A stretch of 7,224 nucleotides of DNA from an uncultured Aquabacterium sp. (GTDB taxonomy: Bacteria; Pseudomonadota; Gammaproteobacteria; Burkholderiales; Burkholderiaceae_C), in NCBI GenBank assembly GCA_937923225.1, contig CALAKR010000130.1:1-7224 (forward strand), in the 5' to 3' direction. Positions 1-5,794 of this stretch are shown here, piece after piece. How positions within the stretch are numbered: the stretch's first letter is position 1; each line of letters opens with the position of its first letter. A model generated the notes under the pieces. That model was not told the DNA's origin. It made no database searches and saw nothing but the letters and a program-made list of their open reading frames with translations. Made by a program: the position numbers and the translations under genes.

Positions 1-2
1 TG

Positions 3-965
3 GGTGTGGGTTATTGTCTTCCGGACAAGATCCGCGGCAACGACGATCCGGTCTTCGACTGGTTGCGTGAGCACCCGCCCTCGGGCGGCGAGCTGTTCGA
101 CGGCCTGAAGTACCGCCGCGTGCTGGAGCGCGGTGACCAGATCACCGAACTCGTAGCCCACGCCTGCAAGAACGCGGCAGCGGACGCCAAGGTGGACCTG
201 GCCGACATCGACCTGCTGACCGGCTCAGCCTCGGTGAGCGGCTGTTATGCACCCAACGACCTGTGTGACGTGCACCACCAGTTGGGTCTGCCATCGACCT
301 GCCGCGTGATGACGCTGGGCACCGACTACACCGCCTTCCATGATGGTCTGCGCATCGCCAATGACCTGATCACGGCCGGCTCGGCCCGCAAGGCTCTGGT
401 GGCCTGCGGCAACAACTGGACGCACCATGTGGACTACCACGAGGCCGTGGCCATGGCCGCCTCGGACGCGGCGGGTGCAGCGGTTGTTGGTGCGACGGAA
501 GACACCAGCCGCTTCACGCTGATCGACTGGGACAACGAGACCGACAGCTCGTGGTTCCGCGCCCTGCGGATGGAACCGCGCTTCCACGAGAAGCACGGCG
601 ACCTGGCGCTGTTCACCACGCCGCTGATGAAGATCGACGAGAGGAACGGCGCCACCGCCGTGAAGACCTTCGGCGTGCCGGTGCCACCCAAGATCATCGC
701 GCGCATGCTGGCGCGCCACGGCATCACCAGCCAGGACATCACCCTGGTGGCGCACCAGAGCTCCAAGTCCATCTACGAGGCCTGGAACGCGGCCATCCAG
801 CCGGCGACCTACATCACCACGCTGGAAGATCTGGGCGACATGGTGTCATCGTCCGTGCCGGTGAACCTCGCCAAGTGCTATGGCGAGATCAACACCAAGT
901 ACCTGGTGCTGATGGGCACCGGCATGGAGATGCACGCAACCGCCCTACTGTACCTTCGTAGTTGA
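3..965 (+). CDS. KASIII (FabH)-fold ketosynthase/acyltransferase homologue with altered active site, 5' partial
   Basis: This is a thiolase-fold protein of the ketosynthase III type. The reading frame is open to the left edge. The first in-frame start is a GTG at 6, but it falls inside the G-x-G-Y-x-LP strand that normally lies near residue 10 of FabH, so the true start is probably a few codons upstream of the window. Counting from that GTG there are 319 residues, close to the FabH length of about 317. The segment after the normal nucleophile (TAFHDGLRIAND, then AGSARKALVACG) aligns without gaps to the FabH helix and strand. His250 in AHQSSK matches the catalytic His. The nucleophile Cys is replaced by Tyr108 (GTDYTAF for AACAGF), and the catalytic Asn by Asp278 (LGDMVSSSVP for GNTSAASVP). 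The FabH motif around TGIRER is also absent. It could be an acyltransferase, a non-catalytic subunit or a condensing enzyme with changed chemistry. Family assignment is strong; the reaction is unknown. Confidence 0.87.
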   Translation, partial: GVGYCLPDKIRGNDDPVFDWLREHPPSGGELFDGLKYRRVLERGDQITELVAHACKNAAADAKVDLADIDLLTGSASVSGCYAPNDLCDVHHQLGLPSTCRVMTLGTDYTAFHDGLRIANDLITAGSARKALVACGNNWTHHVDYHEAVAMAASDAAGAAVVGATEDTSRFTLIDWDNETDSSWFRALRMEPRFHEKHGDLALFTTPLMKIDERNGATAVKTFGVPVPPKIIARMLARHGITSQDITLVAHQSSKSIYEAWNAAIQPATYITTLEDLGDMVSSSVPVNLAKCYGEINTKYLVLMGTGMEMHATALLYLRS

Positions 966-2570
966 GTCGGGCGAGGAATCCACCGGGGCCGCCTGCAGGT
1001 AAGGCGGCGGGTTGAGCCCCAGGTGGCTCTGCAGCATCTCCTCGGCCGTGGCCAGCGCGCCTTCCACCCAGCCCTGCGCGTGCGAGTAGGCCTCGCCGCA
1101 GATGTAGACGGGCACGTTGGACACCGGATGGATGATGCGGTGGCCCACGTCGTAGCTCTCCACATGCTGCGGCCAGAAGTTGGCGCCGCCACCGAAGGGG
1201 TCGTCGCCCCAGTCACGGTACGCTGCGGCATAGGGCTGCAGGTCCGGGTGATCCTGCACGCCGTGCATCTGCAGCAGCAGGCGGTGCGCCTCGTTCACCA
1301 TCAATTGCGGTGCGGGGTGCTCGTTCCACTCGTCGGCGGGCAGGCCTTCGCCGGCCGGTGCATGCGCCTGGTTCTTGAACTTGACCGGGTTGTCGCGCAG
1401 GCCGGCCCAGTAGTCCAGATCGAGCCCATCGTCGTAGATCAGGATGGCACCGGCTTCGGTGTCGTTGCCCACCGGCCAGTAGTAGCACTGGCGGATCGGC
1501 AGGTCGGTGACGGACTGGCCCTGCGTGATGCCCAGCTTTTCCCACCAGCGCGTGCGGTAGCACAGGGCCAGCTTGAACAGCGGGATCGGCACGACCGACT
1601 GGATCAGGCGGTGCACCTCGTGGTGCTCGGGCGCCAGCACGGCACCGCTCTGCTCGATCAGCTCCAGCGAGCGGCGCGGCATGGCCAGCACCAGCTTGCG
1701 CGCCAGCACCACGTGCTCACGGCCCTCGTGCTCGATGTGCAGCTCGATGCCATCTTTGCCATCCGGCAGGCGGGTCTTGTCGAAGCGCACCAGGCGGTGG
1801 TGCAGGTGGGTGATGCCGCCTGCGTCCTCATAGCGCTTGGCAATGGTCAGCGGCAATGACTCATAGCCCTCCACCAGGCGCTTGTACTCGATGGTGGCGC
1901 CGTAGTCCGACAGGTTCCAGGGGAAGCCATCGGCCGCGTTCCAGGTGAAGTAGATGCTGTCGTAGCCGCTGGTGTCCTCGGCATATTGAAACGCCTCGTG
2001 GCTGACCGAGCGGTTGTACACGTAGCGCATGGCCAGGTCGCGCAGCAAGGTGCCTTCGTAGCGGCCGCTGCGGGCCAGCTTTTCCCAGTCGACCGTCTTC
2101 AGGTCGACGTGGTCCACGCCCAGCACCTTCTGCAGAAAGCGCTGCGCGGCCAGCACGGTGAAACCGTCCTTGATGTTGGCGCGCTCGTCTTCGGTCAGCA
2201 CGTAGGGGATCTTGTCCGGATCGGTCAGATCGCCCGTGCGCAGGTGCTTGCCGCGCAGGTAGGCCACGTTGTTCGCCTCGCCCACCGAGAAATCCACGGT
2301 GGGCAGCTGCAGGTAATCCACCAGCGCCTTCACCGTTTCCTGGCCCGTGGTGAAGCGCATGCCGCCCAGCTCGATGCGGGCCTGCGGCATGTCCGGTGGC
2401 GTGACGGACAGCAGCCGTCCACCCAGCCGACCGCTCAGCTCGAACAGCTTCACCGACCCCGGTTTCAAACCGCCATCGGTCAGCAAGCGCCAACCGCTGT
2501 ACAGCCCGGACACCCCGCCGCCAACGATGGCGACGTCCAACACCTCAACACCTGAATGCTTTGTATCCAC
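945..2570 (-). CDS. FAD-dependent L-amino-acid / monoamine oxidase family protein
   Basis: This 541-residue protein is a flavin amine oxidase (MAO/LAAO superfamily), predicted to oxidise an amine or alpha-amino acid to the imine, giving the keto acid with H2O2 and ammonia. The N-terminal Rossmann motif GGGVSG lies at residues 17-22. Glu44 ends the second strand and is followed by R-L-GGR at 48-52, the usual ADP-ribose contacts. ELGGMRF at 67-73 resembles the GPMR motif of L-amino-acid oxidases, whose Arg binds the substrate carboxylate, so Arg72 favours an amino acid over a simple amine. Near the C-terminus, CGEAYSHAQGWVEGA (491-505) is the typical FAD/active-site GE...GW segment. No signal peptide is seen, so it is probably cytoplasmic. 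The start is GTG at 2570, preceded by AAGGGA with 7-nt spacing; an in-frame stop lies 15 bp upstream. Its 3' end overlaps gene 1 tail to tail, and it diverges from the ThDP enzyme gene. A role in supplying a keto acid to that enzyme is inferred. The exact substrate cannot be read from the sequence. Confidence 0.88.
   Translation of the reverse strand: MDTKHSGVEVLDVAIVGGGVSGLYSGWRLLTDGGLKPGSVKLFELSGRLGGRLLSVTPPDMPQARIELGGMRFTTGQETVKALVDYLQLPTVDFSVGEANNVAYLRGKHLRTGDLTDPDKIPYVLTEDERANIKDGFTVLAAQRFLQKVLGVDHVDLKTVDWEKLARSGRYEGTLLRDLAMRYVYNRSVSHEAFQYAEDTSGYDSIYFTWNAADGFPWNLSDYGATIEYKRLVEGYESLPLTIAKRYEDAGGITHLHHRLVRFDKTRLPDGKDGIELHIEHEGREHVVLARKLVLAMPRRSLELIEQSGAVLAPEHHEVHRLIQSVVPIPLFKLALCYRTRWWEKLGITQGQSVTDLPIRQCYYWPVGNDTEAGAILIYDDGLDLDYWAGLRDNPVKFKNQAHAPAGEGLPADEWNEHPAPQLMVNEAHRLLLQMHGVQDHPDLQPYAAAYRDWGDDPFGGGANFWPQHVESYDVGHRIIHPVSNVPVYICGEAYSHAQGWVEGALATAEEMLQSHLGLNPPPYLQAAPVDSSPDSTTKVQ
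988..1008. other. GC-rich perfect stem-loop just past the gene 1 stop
   Basis: GCCGCCT (988-994) and AGGCGGC (1002-1008) form a perfect 7-bp stem with a 7-nt loop, 23 bases after the KASIII stop codon and inside the amine oxidase C-terminal codons. No T-tract follows on either strand, so it is not a canonical intrinsic terminator. It may slow or protect the 3' end of the + strand transcript, or may be a chance product of high GC. Confidence 0.3.
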
Positions 2571-2592
2571 ATCGGAATCCCTTCATATCTAC

Positions 2593-2601
2593 GTTTGAAA
2601 C
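2593..2601. repeat. Short inverted repeat GTTTGAAAC over the -35 box
   Basis: GTTT-G-AAAC is a perfect 9-bp dyad that overlaps the candidate -35 hexamer. It could be half of a regulator site, but it is short enough to arise by chance. Confidence 0.3.
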
Positions 2602-2623
2602 ACACACACACGAGAGTTACAAC
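2595..2623 (+). promoter_or_regulatory. Candidate sigma70 promoter for the ThDP enzyme / monooxygenase operon
   Basis: TTGAAA at 2595-2600 matches the -35 consensus at 5 of 6 bases. After a 17-base spacer, TACAAC at 2618-2623 matches the -10 consensus at 4 of 6. A transcript would start near 2630, leaving a leader of roughly 40 bases before the ATG at 2673. The spacer is mostly an AC dinucleotide tract. Assignment is by consensus only. Confidence 0.5.
2600..2611. repeat. (AC)6 dinucleotide tract in the promoter spacer
   Basis: Six uninterrupted AC units lie wholly between the candidate -35 and -10 boxes, except for the first A, which is the last base of the -35. A gain or loss of one unit would change the spacer from 17 to 19 or 15 bases. 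The tract is short compared with known phase-variable repeats. Confidence 0.8.
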
Positions 2624-2642
2624 TGTGGCTTCTCCAATCCTC

Positions 2643-2657
2643 ATCAATTGATTCAAT
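2643..2657. promoter_or_regulatory. Overlapping palindromes, possible operator
   Basis: ATCAATTGAT (2643-2652) is a perfect 10-bp palindrome. Overlapping it, ATTGA-T-TCAAT (2647-2657) is a perfect inverted repeat with a one-base centre. Both lie downstream of the predicted transcription start and immediately upstream of the ThDP gene's ribosome-binding site, where a bound repressor could block expression. No particular regulator family is recognised. Confidence 0.35.
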
Positions 2658-2663
2658 AAGGGA
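2658..2663 (+). promoter_or_regulatory. Ribosome-binding site of the ThDP enzyme gene
   Basis: AAGGGA lies 9 bases before the ATG at 2673. It supports this ATG as the start, consistent with the conserved ThDP-enzyme N-terminus (TVAQLLVQYL) beginning about 19 residues later. Confidence 0.7.
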
Positions 2664-2672
2664 CGAATCACC

Positions 2673-4547
2673 ATGCAAACAGGCCAATCCTTGTCGGTCA
2701 TCCCCGGCGCCCAGACCATTCCCAGCTGCACCGTCGCGCAACTGCTCGTGCAGTACCTGATCGCCGAGGGCGTCACCAAGGTGTTCGGCATCCCCGGCGG
2801 CGCGGCCGTCTGGCTGATGGAAGAGCTCAAGAAGCACGCCGACCAGATCGAGTTCGTCATCTGCCGCCATGAAAGCGGCGCGGCCTACATGGCTGATGGG
2901 CACGCGCGGGCCACCGGCGGCCTGGGCGTGGTGCTGACCACCTCGGGGCCGGGCGCCACCAATGCCGTGTCAGGCGCCATGAACGCCCAGGCCAGCAATG
3001 TGTCGCTGTTGGTGATCACGGGTGAGGTGCCCGAGAAGTACTTCGGCCAGGGCTATCTGCAGGAAGGCACCGACGCCAAGCTCGACGTCAACGTGATCTT
3101 CCGCAACGCCGTGGAATCGAGCGCGATGATCTCGTCGCCCAGCAACTTTCAGACATTGTTCCAGCAGGCCCTGCGCAACGCACGCTCGCTGCCCAACCGC
3201 GCCGCGCACATCAGCCTGCCCAACGATGTGGCCGGCACCTGCATCAGCCCACCACCCACCAAGCCCACACCCAGCAGCTACACGGCCCGTGCTGCCTGCG
3301 CCGACCCAAAGGCCCTTCAGGCATCGCTGCACGAACTGCTGGAGGCCCGTCGCCCGCTGCTCTTCCTGGGCAACGGCAGCCGCGCCGCGCTGGCCTCGCC
3401 CGAGCGCCTGCGCGCCTTCACCGAGTTCGTCGACCGCTTCGGCATCCCCGTGATGACCACGCCCGATGCCAAGGGCATCTTCCCCGAAACGCACGAGCTG
3501 TCCCTGCGCAACTACGGCATGTGCGCCAGCGCCTGGCCTGATCTGTACATCAAGCCCCTGGGCGATCCCGATCACTACGATGCGCTGATGGTGCTGGGCT
3601 CCACGCTGGGCGAACTGGCCACCACCACGGCGGCATCCAACCCCTACGACAAAGCCCTGCTGCCCACGCAGCACTTCATCCAGCTGGACCTGGATGCCGG
3701 CGTGATCGGCCGTGACTTCCCCGTCACACGCGGCGTGATCGGCGAAATCGGCGCCAGCCTGGATGTGCTGCTGGCCCATGCGCACCAGTACCACCACCCC
3801 GATCCCGCCAAGGTCGATGAGCGCAAGGCCTTCATCCGCGAGATCAAGCGCAGCCACACGGCCTGGGCCGATCCGGCCGGCCGCGACGCCAACACCGCCC
3901 CGGTGCACCCTGCCGCCATGATCCGCGTCATCAATGAGCAGGTGAAAGAAGGCGAAGTCTTCATCGACGCCGGCAACTGCGTGGGCTGGTCGCTCAACAA
4001 CCTGGTGGTCGATCCGCCCGTGCGCTACCAGAGCGCCCTGGCCATGGGCCCGATGGGCTTTGGCGTGGCCGCCGTGGTGGGCGCCAAGATGGCCCTGCCC
4101 GACAAGCCCTGCGTGGCCATCGTGGGTGATGGTGCCTTCATGATGCATGGCGCCGAGGTCTCCACCGCAGCCCAGTACCGCACCGGCGCGGTGTGGGTGG
4201 TGCTCAATGACAATGATCTGGCCATGGTCAGCCAGGGCATGGCCCAATTGCTCCCACCAGCCCCTGCCTGGCAGGACTACTACAAGCTGGGCGCCCCTGA
4301 TCTGGTGCTGTTCTCGCAAGGTCTGGGTGCCGAAGCCGTGGCCATCCTGCCCGACCAGGGCCCGGAGGCCTTCCGCACAGCCCTCGTGAAAGCCCTGAAT
4401 TCGGCCCAAACCAGCGGCAAGCCCCAGGTGATCGTGGTACATATTGATCCGAAGCCGATGCCGCCCTACGGGTGGCCCGTGCTGCCGATTCCCAGCTGCA
4501 CCGTCCCCTCATCGGTCAGTGCACCGGGAGGTGACAGTTCTCTTTGA
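2673..4547 (+). CDS. Thiamine-diphosphate-dependent acetolactate-synthase-family enzyme, candidate acyloin synthase
   Basis: This 624-residue protein has the three-domain layout of acetolactate-synthase-type ThDP enzymes. In the N-terminal PYR domain, GVTKVFGIPGG is followed by RHESGAAYMADGHARATGG, with Glu67 at the cofactor-activating position, then TTSGPGATN. Q130-E131 in YLQEG matches the FQE motif of acetolactate synthases. The central domain follows, with VIGRDFPV. The C-terminal PP domain has FIDAGN, MGPMGFGVAAVVGAK and the metal/diphosphate motif GDG (485-487)-X24-NDND (512-515). Such enzymes decarboxylate a 2-keto acid and transfer the acyl unit to a second carbonyl. It is somewhat longer than typical acetolactate synthases, with a proline-rich tail that repeats IPSCTV from the N-terminus. 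No small regulatory subunit gene is adjacent, and the neighbours are an amine oxidase and a flavin monooxygenase. A specialised acyloin-forming role is therefore more likely than branched-chain amino acid synthesis. Family is certain; substrate is inferred. Confidence 0.9.
   Translation: MQTGQSLSVIPGAQTIPSCTVAQLLVQYLIAEGVTKVFGIPGGAAVWLMEELKKHADQIEFVICRHESGAAYMADGHARATGGLGVVLTTSGPGATNAVSGAMNAQASNVSLLVITGEVPEKYFGQGYLQEGTDAKLDVNVIFRNAVESSAMISSPSNFQTLFQQALRNARSLPNRAAHISLPNDVAGTCISPPPTKPTPSSYTARAACADPKALQASLHELLEARRPLLFLGNGSRAALASPERLRAFTEFVDRFGIPVMTTPDAKGIFPETHELSLRNYGMCASAWPDLYIKPLGDPDHYDALMVLGSTLGELATTTAASNPYDKALLPTQHFIQLDLDAGVIGRDFPVTRGVIGEIGASLDVLLAHAHQYHHPDPAKVDERKAFIREIKRSHTAWADPAGRDANTAPVHPAAMIRVINEQVKEGEVFIDAGNCVGWSLNNLVVDPPVRYQSALAMGPMGFGVAAVVGAKMALPDKPCVAIVGDGAFMMHGAEVSTAAQYRTGAVWVVLNDNDLAMVSQGMAQLLPPAPAWQDYYKLGAPDLVLFSQGLGAEAVAILPDQGPEAFRTALVKALNSAQTSGKPQVIVVHIDPKPMPPYGWPVLPIPSCTVPSSVSAPGGDSSL
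2718..2735 (+). repeat. 18-bp direct repeat, copy 1 (start of ThDP gene)
   Basis: ATTCCCAGCTGCACCGTC is identical at 2718-2735 and 4488-4505. It is in the same reading frame both times and encodes IPSCTV. The copies are 1770 bp apart, exactly 590 codons. Similarity does not extend past the 18 bases. Confidence 0.9.
4488..4505 (+). repeat. 18-bp direct repeat, copy 2 (end of ThDP gene)
   Basis: This is the second exact copy of the sequence at 2718-2735. It lies in the proline-rich C-terminal tail of the ThDP enzyme, beyond the last conserved strand (VIVVHIDP). Recombination between the copies would delete nearly the whole enzyme in frame. Confidence 0.9.
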
Positions 4548-4558
4548 GGTCTCTTTCT

Positions 4559-5791
4559 ATGGTCGATGCAGTTTCGGTCGATGCGGTGGTGGTAGGTGGA
4601 CGATGCGCCGGCGCGGCGACAGCGATGCTGTTGGCACGCCAGGGGCATCGCGTGCTGGCCGTGGACCAGGACACCTTCCCCAGCGACATGAAGCTGTCCA
4701 CCCACCTGGTGTGGCACGCTGGCGTCGACCTGCTGCACTCATGGGGCCTGCTCGAAGCACTTCAACGCGCCGGCACCCCCCTGCTGACCCACTTCAGCCT
4801 CGACCTGGGCGAACTGGTGCTCAGCGGCCACCCGCCTAACACCCAGGCCCAGGCCGCCATCGCGCCGCGTCGCATCGTGCTCGACCAGGTGCTGCGCGAC
4901 GCCGCAGCCCAAGCCGGCGCCCAGCTGCTCGACAACATCACCTTCCAGGACGTCACCCGCGATGCTGACGGTGTGGTCAATGGCATCCAGTGCAAGAAGG
5001 CCGATGGCAGCCCCCTCACCGTGCAGGCACGCTGCGTCATCGGTGCCGATGGCCGTGGCTCACGCGTGGCGCGCGCGGTCGATAGCCCCAGCGCACACGA
5101 GTTCTCACGCGAGCAATGCAGCGTCAACGTGTTTGCCTACTTCAGCGGCGTGCCGATGGACGGCGTGGAGTTCTACTCCCGCCCCGAGCGCATGGGCTAT
5201 GCCTGGCAGACCAACGATGGCCTGGTCATGAGCGGCGTCATCCTGCCCGGCCGCGAGCAGCGCACCGAGCGCGAAGGGCTGGAGCCCCTGATCCTGGACG
5301 AGCTGGCCGCCATGGCCCCTGACCTGGCCGCGCGCCTCAAGGCCGGCCGCCGCGAGTCCGACTGGCTGCGTGTGTCCATCCCCACGGGCGCCCGCCAGGC
5401 CTCGGGCCCGGGCTGGGCCCTGGTGGGCGATGCCGGCATCACCTTCGACCCCATCACCGCCGCCGGCATCACCAATGCCCTGCGCGATGCCGAGCACCTG
5501 TCGCAGGCCTTGCACCAGGCCTTCAAGGGTGAGGCCTCGCTGGACAAGGCCCTGGCCGACTACGCCGCGCAACGCGACGCCACCGCCGTGCCCTGGCACC
5601 TGTTCGCCCAGCAGATGGCCGAGCTGACGCCCCCGCCGCCCGAACTGGTGCAACTGCTCGGCGCCCTGGCCGGCAACCAGCCGCAGATCGACCGCTACTT
5701 CGGGATGTTCGGACAGACGGTCTCGCCGGCCGACTTCTTCAGCCCCGAGAACATGCAGAAGATCATGGACGAGGCCCAGGCACGCGCCTGA
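4559..5791 (+). CDS. FAD-dependent monooxygenase-type oxidoreductase
   Basis: This is a group A flavoprotein monooxygenase/geranylgeranyl-reductase-like protein of 410 residues from this ATG. The N-terminal dinucleotide fold is VVVGGRCAGAATAMLLARQG. The GxGxxG is replaced by GGRCAG (13-18), a variant I recall as usual in this subfamily. Asp36 ends the second strand, and FPSD...LSTH (41-49) is another subfamily hallmark. The DG motif (IGADGRGSR, 161-169) and the GD motif (ALVGDAGITFDP, 287-298), which contact FAD and NAD(P)H, are both present. The likely role is hydroxylation or oxidation of the product made by the ThDP enzyme, 11 bases upstream and probably in the same operon. GAGGT at 4546-4550 lies 8 bases before the ATG at 4559 and overlaps the previous stop, suggesting translational coupling. 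An in-frame TTG at 4544 behind GGGAGGTGAC would add five residues. No membrane segment is evident. The substrate cannot be predicted. Confidence 0.88.
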   Translation: MVDAVSVDAVVVGGRCAGAATAMLLARQGHRVLAVDQDTFPSDMKLSTHLVWHAGVDLLHSWGLLEALQRAGTPLLTHFSLDLGELVLSGHPPNTQAQAAIAPRRIVLDQVLRDAAAQAGAQLLDNITFQDVTRDADGVVNGIQCKKADGSPLTVQARCVIGADGRGSRVARAVDSPSAHEFSREQCSVNVFAYFSGVPMDGVEFYSRPERMGYAWQTNDGLVMSGVILPGREQRTEREGLEPLILDELAAMAPDLAARLKAGRRESDWLRVSIPTGARQASGPGWALVGDAGITFDPITAAGITNALRDAEHLSQALHQAFKGEASLDKALADYAAQRDATAVPWHLFAQQMAELTPPPPELVQLLGALAGNQPQIDRYFGMFGQTVSPADFFSPENMQKIMDEAQARA

Positions 5792-5794
5792 GGG

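Larger units (their letters stand above)
2571..2672. promoter_or_regulatory. Divergent intergenic control region
   Basis: These 102 bases separate the amine oxidase start (reading left) from the ThDP enzyme start (reading right). They are visibly richer in A and T than the flanking genes and are the only true non-coding gap in the window. The region holds ribosome-binding sites for both genes, a rightward promoter candidate, an (AC)6 tract and short inverted repeats. I could not assign a convincing leftward -35/-10 pair. The geometry suggests that the two genes are controlled together, which is an inference. Confidence 0.75.

Noticed and set aside
1023..1859. A 278-codon open frame on the + strand opposite the amine oxidase gene
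   Set aside because: It is a Val/Gln/His-rich antisense shadow; the - strand has FAD-binding motifs at both ends.
945..2570. Violacein/rebeccamycin-type tryptophan oxidase (VioA/RebO)
   Set aside because: The oxidase fold and LAAO-like motifs fit, but no chromopyrrolic acid synthase (VioB/RebD type) gene is present, and the ThDP and KASIII neighbours point to a different pathway.
2970..4442. A 490-codon open frame on the - strand opposite the ThDP enzyme gene
   Set aside because: Its translation is a low-complexity Gly/His/Ala/Val/Gln-rich string with no recognisable motif. It is the antisense shadow expected from GC-rich codon use, and the + strand has clear ThDP motifs.
4485..4517. Loss of a metal ligand in the ThDP motif (NDND, 512-515, in place of NN)
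   Set aside because: ND at this position is, as far as I recall, common among ThDP enzymes and Asp can ligate the metal, so it is not evidence of inactivity. The codons are at 4206-4217; the listed coordinates only mark the downstream tail that I checked for truncation and found intact.
2673..4547. Housekeeping acetolactate synthase large subunit (ilvB/ilvI)
   Set aside because: The family is right, but no small-subunit or ilvC gene is adjacent, the protein is longer with an odd tail, and the neighbours are oxidases and a KASIII homologue. This cannot be fully excluded without alignment.
5775..5793. Hairpin (CAGGC-ACGC-GCCTG with extra pairs) at the monooxygenase stop codon as an intrinsic terminator
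   Set aside because: The stem is short and bulged and no T-tract follows on either strand, so it is not a supported terminator.
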